50,747 nt of DNA from Butyricicoccus sp. (GCA_017886875.1 JAGHIZ010000006.1:1-50747), one strand, 5' to 3'; positions 16,803 through 25,289 are shown, counted from the stretch's first letter. Notes: generated by a model not told the origin, from the sequence alone. Numbers and translations: made by a program.

Positions 16803-17534
16803 TTAATCCTCCTCTCCATTTGGTGAAACAAGAGTAATATAAGAATTATCTTGCGTACCATCTATTAAAACACGATGAGTTTTAGAAAGCTCAAGCACAG
16901 CAAGAAATGTAGCAACAACTTCTGAACGACTTTGTGTATAATCAAAAAGCTCATTGAAAGACAGGTGACTTTTAATTGAGAAAAGTTGTAAAATTCTATC
17001 AATCATAGCACTAATAGGGACATTTTCCCTTCCGACAATACCAGAAAATGCACGGATTGAAGGTGGTATTTTACGTTCAGCTCGTCGCAAAAGCTGCCTA
17101 GCTGCACGAATAATGTCTTTCGTGGTGTGTTCATATTCCATTTTATATGATAACTGTTCAGGAGGCTTTATATACATATTTTCTCCAAATTTAGCTTGTT
17201 TAGCAAGAAAAGGAGTAGCAAGTTTGATTTTTTGGTATTCAAGAAGCATCAATGCAAGTTTAGCACGAGGGTCTTCAGCTTGTTCATCTTCCTCAGTATT
17301 GTGCCTAGGAAGTAACATTTTAGATTTTATTAAAACCAATTCAGACGCCATAGCTATAAATTCACTAGCAATTTCTAAATTCATACTTTTAGCTTGATTT
17401 AAAACATCGAGATATTGTTCTAAAATTTGAGATATCGGTATATCATAAATACTAACCTTGTTTTTTGCTATAAGATGCAAAAGCAAATCAAGAGGACCAT
17501 CAAAGCTATCAAGATGAAATGTTATATTTTCCAT
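16803..17534 (-). CDS. scpA: Segregation and condensation protein A (kleisin)
   Basis: The 243-residue kleisin bridges the SMC heads. Family features are FDGPLDLLLHLIAKNKVSIYDIPI at the start (two pieces around residues 8-35), LVLIKSKMLLP in the middle and a C-terminal winged helix with AVVATFLAVLEL-type sequence. Its ATG directly follows the stop of the site-2 protease gene, implying coupled translation, and it is followed by scpB after 4 bases. Confidence 0.94.
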   Translation of the reverse strand: MENITFHLDSFDGPLDLLLHLIAKNKVSIYDIPISQILEQYLDVLNQAKSMNLEIASEFIAMASELVLIKSKMLLPRHNTEEDEQAEDPRAKLALMLLEYQKIKLATPFLAKQAKFGENMYIKPPEQLSYKMEYEHTTKDIIRAARQLLRRAERKIPPSIRAFSGIVGRENVPISAMIDRILQLFSIKSHLSFNELFDYTQSRSEVVATFLAVLELSKTHRVLIDGTQDNSYITLVSPNGEED

Positions 17535-18209
17535 TTATAAAAATAACCTCACAAAACTAAATGCAAGATTTAAAATAAGCTGTCTGCCACCGATAACAAG
17601 GAAAGATAAACCACCAATCCATAAAAATGCAATAATAACTAAAAGAACAACAGAACCGTATCTATTCATAAAATTCTGATATTTAACTTGCACTTTAAAT
17701 GGCAAAATGGCATCAAGTATACGAGAACCGTCAAGAGGGTGAACAGGCAACAGATTAAATACGCCAAGACCTACAGACATGGAGGCGATATAAGTGAAAA
17801 ATAACACTAAAGCCTCAGTAAATCCAGAAATAGGATAAAGTTTTATTTGTAAAGTTATAGATATAGCATAAGCAATAAAGCCTAAAATCATATTTGAGAT
17901 AGGTCCAGCCGCTGCGACAAGTCCCATTCCAAGACGTTTATTTTTAAACTGCGATATATTAACTGGAACAGGTCTTGCCCAGCCAAAGCCTACAAGCATC
18001 ATACATAGAAATCCTAAAGGGTCAATATGAGCCATAGGGTCGAGAGTTAGTCTACCGGAAGCTTTAGCGGTTTTATCGCCCATTAAATAGGCGGTAAAGC
18101 CATGAGCTGCTTCATGTATGGTTAAACAGATAACAACAGCAGGTAAGCCAAGAACTATACCAAGAATAATAGAGCGTAAATCACCGCCCATTAATAAATC
18201 AAAAAGCAT
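17535..18209 (-). CDS. Site-2 protease family (M50) membrane metalloprotease
   Basis: The 224-residue polytopic protein has the zinc motif HEAAH (residues 32-36) in the first spans and the second metal-ligand motif NLLPVHPLDGSRILD. Between them are ARPVPVNISQFKN and AAAGPISNMILGF, also conserved. These minimal S2P homologues (YwhC/YfhO type) lie upstream of scpA in many Firmicutes; substrates are unknown. About five hydrophobic segments are visible. A GGAGG precedes the ATG and a promoter lies at 18240-18268, making this the likely head of the scp/ytfJ/dacF operon. Confidence 0.92.
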   Translation of the reverse strand: MLFDLLMGGDLRSIILGIVLGLPAVVICLTIHEAAHGFTAYLMGDKTAKASGRLTLDPMAHIDPLGFLCMMLVGFGWARPVPVNISQFKNKRLGMGLVAAAGPISNMILGFIAYAISITLQIKLYPISGFTEALVLFFTYIASMSVGLGVFNLLPVHPLDGSRILDAILPFKVQVKYQNFMNRYGSVVLLVIIAFLWIGGLSFLVIGGRQLILNLAFSFVRLFL

Positions 18210-18239
18210 ATAATTCCTCCATCTTTAGTGAAATCTAAA

Positions 18240-18268
18240 AATATAATATATAGTGTATCAGATTTCAA
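18240..18268 (-). promoter_or_regulatory. Promoter of the S2P-scpA-scpB operon
   Basis: -35 TTGAAA (18263-18268) and -10 TATATT (18240-18245) are 17 bases apart and about 30 bases before the ATG at 18209. Confidence 0.6.
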
Positions 18269-18286
18269 ACTGGAACTCAATACTTA

Positions 18287-19126
18287 TTAAAAATACGGTG
18301 AAAGACAGTCAATATTTGATAATATATCTGTCCATTCGGGAAATTCTTTTGATATTCTATCTGCACATTTTTTACAAAAACCGTGCATAATATTAGGGTT
18401 TTGCTGCATTTGCTGTTTAAAACCCCAAGTATGAGTAAAATAAGTTTGTCCAGAGGTGAAAAGCTCTGGCAAACTTGAAAAATAATCTAGTTTTATATTT
18501 TTCTGTTTTGCAAGCATAGCAAGTAAACGCTGCTCAGCAAAAACCATATAAATAAGCGGATTATCAGCATTTTTACAGCAAAGCATAAAATCTATTGCAG
18601 TTTTTATATAGTAATCAGTAAAATCTTTATCACCAAAAAAAGAAAATGCGGTATTTGCAGCGGGAATAGTCCAATCAAGCCCAGAAAAATCGAAATCTGT
18701 GCAAAAACTTTCTTTAGATGGATATGTTTCGGGCACAAGTTCCTCTGAATGTATAGCCGCAAGCTTTATATTATCAAAAGATAACTTTTTCCAAACAATA
18801 AAATCAGTATCTATCATAGCACAAGGTTTTTCCATGCTTTTAAGGGCGAAAAGCTTGCCAGCAGCCCAAAAAATATGTGGATTTATTTCTTTTGGTATAT
18901 CATCAAGTAAAATTTTAATACCATCGTCCCACAAATCAATTAAATTGTTTGCTTTATAGAAATCATATGCGGTTTTATCGCAAACCATAGAGATACTGCC
19001 GTTATTTTTTTGCCAAAATAGGGCAGAAAGTACAGTTGTTAAAATCTCAAAAGGCGGGATAGCAAACTGATTATTTGGGTTTCGTGCTTTAAATGGAGCG
19101 GTCCAACACGAATGAAAAGCTTTCAT
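18287..19126 (-). CDS. Putative glycosyltransferase-like protein (DUF6734-like)
   Basis: I do not recognise this 279-residue protein with certainty. It begins MKAFHSCWTAPF, has an alpha/beta pattern resembling GT-A glycosyltransferases, and includes IFWAAGKLFALKSM followed by CAMIDTDFIVWKKL, where DTD could be the metal/nucleotide-sugar Asp-x-Asp motif. Later PLIYMVFAEQRLLAMLAKQ resembles a conserved helix of capsule-type transferases. I recall a similar WT-start and DxD layout in DUF6734 proteins. There is no signal peptide or membrane span. Its ATG overlaps the stop of the Tyr/Thr/Ser-repeat gene by one base (TAATG) with GGAG eight bases before, so the two are translationally coupled and likely act together; modification of the repeat protein is one hypothesis. 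Confidence 0.55.
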   Translation of the reverse strand: MKAFHSCWTAPFKARNPNNQFAIPPFEILTTVLSALFWQKNNGSISMVCDKTAYDFYKANNLIDLWDDGIKILLDDIPKEINPHIFWAAGKLFALKSMEKPCAMIDTDFIVWKKLSFDNIKLAAIHSEELVPETYPSKESFCTDFDFSGLDWTIPAANTAFSFFGDKDFTDYYIKTAIDFMLCCKNADNPLIYMVFAEQRLLAMLAKQKNIKLDYFSSLPELFTSGQTYFTHTWGFKQQMQQNPNIMHGFCKKCADRISKEFPEWTDILSNIDCLSPYF

Positions 19127-19617
19127 TAAATCAGCTCCAATCCATAACCATGAGCAAAAATATCACCAGATGAAACAAAAGATGAACTAAAAGATGTAAT
19201 AAAAGAAGTGATATAAGATGTTGTATATGAAGTTATATAAGAAGTCAAATATGAAGTTAAGTAAGAAGTAAGATAAGATGTTAAAAATGAGCCAGAAGAT
19301 AAATAAGAGCCAGAGCCTATATAATAAGTGTTTAAGTTATTTACTTCTTGTTCTGGTTTAATAGCACCGGCCATAATAGGATATGTTATTTGTTGTTTGG
19401 TTTCGGTATACCAGCCAACATGTACTGGATTACATGCAAAAACGCCCATTGGCTGTTTTTGTTCATTTTTGCTTTGTTCTTTAGGTTCATTTTTTTTATC
19501 TTCTTTTTGATGTTTTGTATGTTTAGCGTAGCTTTCTAAATCCATAGTAACGCCATCAAGGTCACGCAGATGCTCTTTATCAAGTTCTACAATTTTATTT
19601 TTTTTATTTTTCGGCAT
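19126..19617 (-). CDS. Tetrapeptide (Y/F)-x-T-S repeat protein
   Basis: The ATG at 19617 is used because AGAGG lies seven bases upstream; it gives 163 residues. The N-terminal third is very charged (Lys/Glu/Gln rich, residues 1-56) and has no signal peptide. A middle region (57-100) contains MGVFACNPVHVGWYTETKQ. Residues 111-150 are ten consecutive four-residue units of (F/Y)-x-(T/S)-S, with x mostly Leu or Ile, flanked by Gly/Ser-rich sequence. In an extended strand aromatic and Thr residues would share one face and Ser and Leu the other, so a beta-sheet or self-assembling structure is plausible. I know no named family. It is coupled to the glycosyltransferase-like gene and divergent from an FkbM methyltransferase; Ser/Thr/Tyr modification is a guess. 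Confidence 0.7.
   Translation of the reverse strand: MPKNKKNKIVELDKEHLRDLDGVTMDLESYAKHTKHQKEDKKNEPKEQSKNEQKQPMGVFACNPVHVGWYTETKQQITYPIMAGAIKPEQEVNNLNTYYIGSGSYLSSGSFLTSYLTSYLTSYLTSYITSYTTSYITSFITSFSSSFVSSGDIFAHGYGLELI
19168..19287 (-). repeat. Ten 12-bp coding repeats (tetrapeptide repeat region)
   Basis: The 120 bases encode ten tandem four-residue units of the repeat protein. Copies differ at the second codon position of the unit and at third bases (for example ACATCTTAT versus ACTTCTTAC-type spelling), so this is selected protein repetition with drift rather than a recent DNA expansion. Confidence 0.85.
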
Positions 19618-19651
19618 ATTGCAACCTCTCCTGTCATCATTTATATTAAAC

Positions 19652-19680
19652 ATTATACAGTAATTTATGTTAAATCGCAA
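19652..19680 (-). promoter_or_regulatory. Promoter of the repeat-protein operon
   Basis: -10 TATAAT (19652-19657) and -35 TTGCGA (19675-19680) with 17-base spacing, about 35 bases before the ATG at 19617. Confidence 0.65.
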
Positions 19681-19715
19681 TGCTATCAAATTTTTTTACA
19701 GTGAAAAAGTGCTAA

Positions 19716-19753
19716 ATTATAAACTTTACACAGTGGCTTTAAAAGTTTATAAT
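19716..19753 (+). promoter_or_regulatory. FkbM-gene promoter embedded in a 12-bp inverted repeat
   Basis: -35 TTTACA (19725-19730) and -10 TATAAT (19748-19753) are 17 bases apart. A perfect 12-bp inverted repeat, ATTATAAACTTT (19716-19727) and AAAGTTTATAAT (19742-19753), overlaps both elements. A regulator bound here would occlude the promoter. Confidence 0.6.
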
Positions 19754-19782
19754 AAACTAAAAAAAACAAGGAATGAGTTTTT

Positions 19783-20847
19783 ATGAAATGGAAAACTATA
19801 ACTGAAACAGTTTGGGATAGATTAAAAAAAGAGCAAAGACCAATTATACTTTATGGCATGGGTGACGGTGCAGACAAGATTTTAAAAGTGTTTGAGGGTT
19901 ATGGAATAAAAGCATCAGGAGTATTTGCAAGTGATGAGTTTGTAAGAGGTCATGATTTTGCAGGTTTTACAGTTAGAACGCTTGCACAAACAATAGATAC
20001 ATTTGGAGAAAATATAGTAATTGTTATATCTTTTGCAAGTCAAAGAGAACAAGTGCTTGAAAAAATGTATGAACTTAATGTAAAATTTGATGTAGTAGCA
20101 CCAGATGTACCAGTAGCAGGTGAGGGCGTTTTTAATTTAGAGTTTGCAAAAGCACATGAAAAAGAGTTTGATAAAGTGTTCCAGCTTTTAGCAGATGAGC
20201 GTTCTAAACAAGTGTTAGATAATATGATATGTTTTAAACTCACTGGCAAAATAGAATATTTAAAACAAGGTGAGGACGATAAAAACGAGATTTTCACAGG
20301 CATATTAAAACCAACAGCAAATGAGCATTTTGTGGATTTGGGGGCATATAATGGCGATACAATAAGAGAGCTTTTAAGTTATACAGACGGTAAATTTGCA
20401 AGTATAACTGCATTAGAACCAGATAAGCGAAATTTTAGAAAGCTTACCAAATATGTAGAAGAAAATCTATCTGGAGATATTGTGCTAGAAAATGCGGGTG
20501 CATGGGATAGTGATTGTGTTTTAACATTTGCAGCAAAAGCAGGCAGAAATTCAAAGGTAGCAAGTAAAGGAATAGAAACTAATATGAGGTCAGTTGACTC
20601 TGTGTTAGCTGGAAAAGAGTGTACATTTTTAAAAATGGACGTTGAAGGCTCAGAAAAACAAGCTATTTTTGGTGCGAAAAACACACTCAAAACTTGGAAA
20701 CCAAAGCTAAATATTGCGGCATATCATAGAAATGAAGATTTATTTGCACTTATACTTCAAATATATGAAATTTGTCCTGATTATAAATTCTATTTTAGAC
20801 ATCACCCATATGTACCAGCATGGGATATAAATTTATATGCAAAATAA
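19783..20847 (+). CDS. FkbM-family SAM-dependent methyltransferase
   Basis: The 354-residue protein has an N-terminal Rossmann-like domain (about 18-110; IILYGMGDGADKILKVFEGYG and IVIVISFASQREQVL) of the kind seen in sugar-modifying enzymes. It is followed by an FkbM methyltransferase domain (about 175-350): FVDLGAYNGDTIRELL for SAM binding, ITALEPDKRNF, and the family signature FLKMDVEGSEKQAIFGA. FkbM enzymes O-methylate sugars or polyketides. It is divergent from the tetrapeptide-repeat operon by 165 bases and ends at a bidirectional terminator. The substrate is unknown; methylation of a glycan on a surface or spore protein is a hypothesis from context. Confidence 0.88.
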   Translation: MKWKTITETVWDRLKKEQRPIILYGMGDGADKILKVFEGYGIKASGVFASDEFVRGHDFAGFTVRTLAQTIDTFGENIVIVISFASQREQVLEKMYELNVKFDVVAPDVPVAGEGVFNLEFAKAHEKEFDKVFQLLADERSKQVLDNMICFKLTGKIEYLKQGEDDKNEIFTGILKPTANEHFVDLGAYNGDTIRELLSYTDGKFASITALEPDKRNFRKLTKYVEENLSGDIVLENAGAWDSDCVLTFAAKAGRNSKVASKGIETNMRSVDSVLAGKECTFLKMDVEGSEKQAIFGAKNTLKTWKPKLNIAAYHRNEDLFALILQIYEICPDYKFYFRHHPYVPAWDINLYAK

Positions 20848-20869
20848 AAAACCGCTAAGGCGGTTTTTT
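20846..20869. terminator. Bidirectional terminator after the FkbM gene
   Basis: AAAAAACCGC and GCGGTTTTTT flank a 4-base loop. Both strands have suitable tails; the opposing gene's stop begins at its edge (20869). Confidence 0.9.
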
Positions 20870-22116
20870 TAATCCTCAGCGGTTGAAAGCATAAGTTTTA
20901 TTCGGTTTTCTTGATTTATTTTTGATGCACCAGGGTCATAGTCAATAGAAACAATGTTTGCTTCTGGATATTTTTCTCTAATTTTTCTAACCATGCCTTT
21001 ACCAGCTATATGATTAGGCAGACAACCGAAAGGCTGTGTACAAACGATATTCTTAACGCCTTCGGTGATAAGCTCTACCATTTCGGCAGGAAGTAGCCAA
21101 CCTTCACCCATTTTAACACCTTCGCCAATAATTTCCTTAGAAAGCTCACGAACATGGTCAAAATACTGAGGTGGGCGGAATTTACCATGCTTTTCAATCA
21201 TTTGTATCATATCTTTTTGCTTGCCAAGCACAAATTTATAAATCATTTGGTTTGTCATAGCAGCTTTTAATGACCTGCCATATAGCTTATGGTCAATTAC
21301 ATTGTTATAAATACAGTATAAACAGAAGTCAATTAGTCCTGGAAGCACAGGCTCACAGCCTTCACTAACAAGAAAATCTTCAAGGTGGTTATTGCCAAGA
21401 GGGGAGAATTTAACATAAATCTCGCCTACAATACCCACTTTTTTCTTTTTAACAGATGTGTCAAGTGGAATTTTAGCAAAAGCATCAAGCACAAATTGAT
21501 AAAGCTTTTTAACTTCATTATATTTAATCATACGGTTGCCAGTGAAACGTTCAGAAATTGTGCGTGTACAAATATCAACAACCTTTTGAGATGTGCCTTT
21601 AACTTTTTCATAAGGTCTACACTGATTGTGTAGCATCATAATTAAATCACCAATAAGCAAACCATAAGCTATCTGGTTTAACATTTGAGGTGTAAGTTTA
21701 AACCCTGGGTTATCCTCAAGACCAGAGAAGTTAAGAGAGATAACAGGGATATAATCATATCCTTTCTTTTCAAGAGCTTTTCTTAAAAGGTGAATATAGT
21801 TAGATGCACGACAACCGCCACCAGTTTGGCTCATAATAAGAGCGATTTTATGAGTGTCATATTTACCGCTTTCAATCGCATGGATAAGCTGACCTATGCT
21901 TAAAAGTGCAGGATAACAAGTATCATTGTGTACATTTTTAAGACCAGTTTCAATTATATCATGACCATCAGTGGTAAGAAGCTCCATATTATAACCGTAG
22001 TTTTTCATAATTTTAAGAGCAATACCAAATTGAATTGGAAGCATATTTGGAACAAGGATTGTATAATCCTTTTTCATATCCTCAATGAATTGCACCCAAG
22101 GTTTATTGTTTTGCAA
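20869..22116 (-). CDS. Acyl-CoA dehydratase activase-associated protein (C-terminal half of the large HgdC-type protein)
   Basis: The start is probably TTG at 22116, with GGAGGG eight bases before it; this overlaps the upstream gene by 14 bases. The 415-residue product begins MQNNKPWVQFIEDMKKDYTILVPNMLPIQFG and has QTGGGCRASNYIHLLRKAL, FSPLGNNHLEDFLVSEGCEPVLPG and TQPFGCLPNHIAGKGMVRKIREKYP (each an unbroken stretch in the protein, quoted in part). These Cys-containing blocks are those of the 2-hydroxyglutaryl-CoA dehydratase D-component-like domain. In many Firmicutes this region is the C-terminal part of one protein of about 1,400 residues whose N-terminal part is the gene just upstream. Function in the cell is unknown; cluster-dependent electron transfer is likely. 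Confidence 0.8.
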   Translation of the reverse strand: MQNNKPWVQFIEDMKKDYTILVPNMLPIQFGIALKIMKNYGYNMELLTTDGHDIIETGLKNVHNDTCYPALLSIGQLIHAIESGKYDTHKIALIMSQTGGGCRASNYIHLLRKALEKKGYDYIPVISLNFSGLEDNPGFKLTPQMLNQIAYGLLIGDLIMMLHNQCRPYEKVKGTSQKVVDICTRTISERFTGNRMIKYNEVKKLYQFVLDAFAKIPLDTSVKKKKVGIVGEIYVKFSPLGNNHLEDFLVSEGCEPVLPGLIDFCLYCIYNNVIDHKLYGRSLKAAMTNQMIYKFVLGKQKDMIQMIEKHGKFRPPQYFDHVRELSKEIIGEGVKMGEGWLLPAEMVELITEGVKNIVCTQPFGCLPNHIAGKGMVRKIREKYPEANIVSIDYDPGASKINQENRIKLMLSTAED

Positions 22117-25054
22117 GTCGTTTACCCTCCTCAACTGCTGCAAGCATACTACGAATACGAATTCTAGCTGCACCAAGGTTATTTATTTCATCAATTTTAA
22201 GCTGAGTGTAAATTTTGTCACCAGCTTCAATAATAGAACGTATTTCATCAGTTGTAATAGCATCAATGCCACAACCAAAGCTAACAAGCTGAATAAGCTG
22301 TGCATTAGGCTTGTTTATAACATACTGAGCTGCTGAATACATACGAGAATGATAAGTCCACTGATTAAGTACACGAACGCTTGGAGCTTTAGCCATATGA
22401 AAAACAGAGTCCTCACTTACAACTACCATACCATATGAGCTAATCATTTGATGGATACCATGATTGATTTCTGGGTCAATATGATAAGGTCTACCAACAA
22501 GCACAGCAATAGGTAAATTATTATCATCAGCGAATTTAACAGCCTTTTCACCCTCAGAACGGATATGTGTATAATAACCTTCAAGAGCTATATAAGCACG
22601 CTGTGCCGCTTGTTCAATTTGTTTCTTTTTAAGCCAGCTATATTTCTTGCTAAAAAACTTATTTGCTTGTTTTATAAATTCCTTATGATTTGAAAGCTCA
22701 AAATAAGGCATCATAAAATCGGTTTTTTCGAGCTCTGGAACATTTGCTTGTAAAAGCTCAGGATAATATGCAACAACAGGGCAGTTATAGCAGTTATCGC
22801 CTCTATGTTCATCAAGGTTATAAGTCATACATGGATAGAAAATTGCATCGACATTTTTTGTCAGTAAATCATCTATATGACCATGCACAAGTTTAGCAGG
22901 ATAACAAACGGTATCAGATGGAATGGAATGTTGTCCTTTTTGATATAGTTCACGAGTAGAAACTTCACTGCGAACAACTTCAAAACCAAGTTCAGTTAAG
23001 AAAGTTTTCCAGAAAGGATAAAGTTCAAGCATATTAAGCCCAAAAGGAATACCGATTTTACCCTTTATTTCGCCAACTGGCTGGATTTTATCATAGCTCT
23101 TGAGTTTTTCAAGCTTCCAAGTATAAAGGTTAGGAAGTTCTTTTTGTTCACCCTTGCCAAGTGGACGTTCACAACGGTTACCAGAAATAAATCTTCTACC
23201 ACCAGAGAAAGTGTTTACTGTGAGATTACAATGATTTGTACATAGTCCACATCTTACGCTTTTAGCCTCATGTTTAAATACTGAAAGCTCACTAGGGAGA
23301 ATAATATTTGTTGTTGTCTTACGGTTATCCATTGCATAAAGAGCAGCACCATAAGCACCCATAAGCCCAGAAATAGCAGGACGAGTAACTTCACGACCGA
23401 TTTCAAGTTCAAATGAACGTAAAATAGCATCATTTAAGAAGGTACCGCCTTGTACAACTATATGTTTACCTAAATCATCAGGAGAGCTTGCACGAATAAC
23501 CTTGTAAAGAGCATTTTTAACAACGGATACAGATAGACCAGCAGAGATTGCTTCAATACCTGCACCATCTTTTTGAGCTTGTTTTACAGAGGAATTCATA
23601 AATACAGTACATCTTGAACCTAAATCAATAGGGTGTTTTGCAAGCAAACCAAGTTTGCAAAATTCCTCGATAGAATAACCCATTGAGCGAGCAAAAGTTT
23701 CTATAAATGAACCACAACCAGAAGAACAAGCTTCATTTAAGAAAATATTATCAATGCAGTTATTGCGTATTTTAAAGCACTTGATATCTTGACCGCCGAT
23801 ATCAATAATAAAATCAACATCAGGGCAGAAATGTTTTGCAGCTCTAAAGTGAGCAACAGTTTCAACTAAACCATGGTCAATCCCAAAAGCACTTTGAATT
23901 AGGGCTTCACCATAACCAGTAACAGCAGAGGAAACAATTTTTACTCTATCTTCACAAAGCTCATAGAGCTTATTAAGCTGTTCTTTAATAACATCTACTG
24001 GATTGCCCTTATTAGGTGCATAGTGATGATATAAAATCTGGTGATTTTGCCCCATAAGTACAAGTTTAGTTGTAGTAGAGCCGCAGTCAATGCCTAAGTA
24101 TGCATCACCTTCATACACAGTTACATTTTCAGTCATAACATCATGTTTACCATGTCTTTGAGTAAACTCACGATATTCTTCTTGAGAATTAAAAAGTGGC
24201 TCTAGCACTTGGGAAAGCACAGGCTCACCAGCAGCTTTTTCCAAAGTATCAAGTAAAGCTTCAAATGTATATTCTTTGCTTGTGTCTTTTGCATATTCAG
24301 CAGCACCAGCAGCAATAGCAAATGGTGCAAGCTCTGGAAAATGAGTGTGTTCTTTATCTAATTTTAAAGTTTCTTGAAAGCGTCTTTGCAGTCCCATAAA
24401 GAAAAATAATGGACCACCTAAAAATAAAACATCACCTTCAATAGCACGACCTTGAGCAAGACCAGTTAATGTTTGGTTTACAACTGCTTGGAAGATTGAA
24501 GCCGCAACATCTTCTTTTCTAGCACCTTCATTAAGTAGTGGCTGAATATCTGTTTTAGCAAATACACCACAGCGGGAAGCGATGGTATAAATCCTCTCAG
24601 CGTCTAAACTAAGCTCATCAAGTTGTGCAGGTGTTACATCTAAAAGCACAGCCATTTGGTCGATAAAAGCACCAGTACCACCAGCACAAGAGCCATTCAT
24701 ACGTTCTTCAAGCTGACCTTTAAGAAAGATAATTTTAGCATCTTCACCGCCAAGCTCAATTACAACATCAGCATTAGGCACATGAGTGCCTACAGCTTTT
24801 CTTGTTGCAAAAACCTCTTGCACAAAGTCAAGATTGCCCGCTTTTGCAACGCCAAGACCAGCAGAACCAGTAATTGCAACTTTGATAATATTATTTTTTA
24901 AAATTTCAGCTGCATCACGCAGCATTTCACACGCTTTTTCACGAACCTTAGAAAAGTGTCGTTCATAGCGTTTATAAACTATTTTTTCACCGTTTACAGC
25001 AACTAATTTAACAGTTGTCGAACCGATATCAATACCTAAACTAATTAAACTCAT
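22103..25054 (-). CDS. Acyl-CoA dehydratase activase, tandem ASKHA ATPase (HgdC/BcrA-BadF-like)
   Basis: The 983-residue protein has two BadF/HgdC ATPase units. The first (about 1-250) starts SLGIDIGSTTVKLVAVNG and has VIELGGEDAKIIFL and NGSCAGGTGAFIDQM. The second (about 315-580) has YLGIDCGSTTTKLVLMGQ, FIIDIGGQDIKCFKI and NEACSSGCGSFIETF. A DUF2229-type region (about 590-983) follows with RCGLCTNHCNLTV, CYPAKLVHGHIDDLL and FYPCMTYN. HgdC-type activators use ATP to inject an electron into 2-hydroxyacyl-CoA dehydratases through a 4Fe-4S cluster. No dehydratase subunits lie nearby, so this is the stand-alone type common in anaerobes, with an unknown client. It ends overlapping its partner gene by 14 bases. 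Confidence 0.88.
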   Translation of the reverse strand: MSLISLGIDIGSTTVKLVAVNGEKIVYKRYERHFSKVREKACEMLRDAAEILKNNIIKVAITGSAGLGVAKAGNLDFVQEVFATRKAVGTHVPNADVVIELGGEDAKIIFLKGQLEERMNGSCAGGTGAFIDQMAVLLDVTPAQLDELSLDAERIYTIASRCGVFAKTDIQPLLNEGARKEDVAASIFQAVVNQTLTGLAQGRAIEGDVLFLGGPLFFFMGLQRRFQETLKLDKEHTHFPELAPFAIAAGAAEYAKDTSKEYTFEALLDTLEKAAGEPVLSQVLEPLFNSQEEYREFTQRHGKHDVMTENVTVYEGDAYLGIDCGSTTTKLVLMGQNHQILYHHYAPNKGNPVDVIKEQLNKLYELCEDRVKIVSSAVTGYGEALIQSAFGIDHGLVETVAHFRAAKHFCPDVDFIIDIGGQDIKCFKIRNNCIDNIFLNEACSSGCGSFIETFARSMGYSIEEFCKLGLLAKHPIDLGSRCTVFMNSSVKQAQKDGAGIEAISAGLSVSVVKNALYKVIRASSPDDLGKHIVVQGGTFLNDAILRSFELEIGREVTRPAISGLMGAYGAALYAMDNRKTTTNIILPSELSVFKHEAKSVRCGLCTNHCNLTVNTFSGGRRFISGNRCERPLGKGEQKELPNLYTWKLEKLKSYDKIQPVGEIKGKIGIPFGLNMLELYPFWKTFLTELGFEVVRSEVSTRELYQKGQHSIPSDTVCYPAKLVHGHIDDLLTKNVDAIFYPCMTYNLDEHRGDNCYNCPVVAYYPELLQANVPELEKTDFMMPYFELSNHKEFIKQANKFFSKKYSWLKKKQIEQAAQRAYIALEGYYTHIRSEGEKAVKFADDNNLPIAVLVGRPYHIDPEINHGIHQMISSYGMVVVSEDSVFHMAKAPSVRVLNQWTYHSRMYSAAQYVINKPNAQLIQLVSFGCGIDAITTDEIRSIIEAGDKIYTQLKIDEINNLGAARIRIRSMLAAVEEGKRLAKQ

Positions 25055-25082
25055 TATCTATTCACCATAAAATTAAATTTAT

Positions 25083-25106
25083 GGCGGAGAAAACATTTTC
25101 ACCGCC
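25083..25106 (-). other. Imperfect stem-loop between the MATE and activase genes
   Basis: GGCGG-x-GAAAA and TTTTC-x-CCGCC arms with one mismatch sit 185 bases past the MATE stop and 29 bases before the activase ATG. It lacks a proper T-run. It might be a processing or leader hairpin; little else is seen in the 235-base gap. Confidence 0.35.
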
Positions 25107-25289
25107 TGTTAATACTGTTATATATATCTAATTGCATTGTAAATAGTACAACGAAACCAATTTAAAGTCAAATGGCATACAGACAAAAAATGTGTTTTTT
25201 CGTGTTAAGAAGTTGTTAAGATTATAAAAACATACCAAAACGCACAAAATATGTTTTTTTTAATAAAAATAAATCATGCAAATTGTAGC

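Noticed and set aside
19168-19287. CRISPR-like or satellite repeat
   Set aside because: The 12-bp units are in frame, code for a regular tetrapeptide and have no spacers; they belong to a protein repeat.
19126-19617. RiPP precursor with a repetitive core
   Set aside because: The product is long, with a charged 56-residue start, and no peptide-maturation enzyme, leader-binding domain or exporter lies nearby; glycosyltransferase and methyltransferase context fits protein decoration better.
19716-19753. Phase-variable invertible promoter
   Set aside because: The inverted repeats are only 14 bases apart, too close for site-specific inversion, and no recombinase gene is in the window.
22103-22116. 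Programmed +1 frameshift linking the two activase genes
   Set aside because: No recognisable shift-prone codon pair or stimulator was seen, and a good ribosome site with TTG start explains the second gene.
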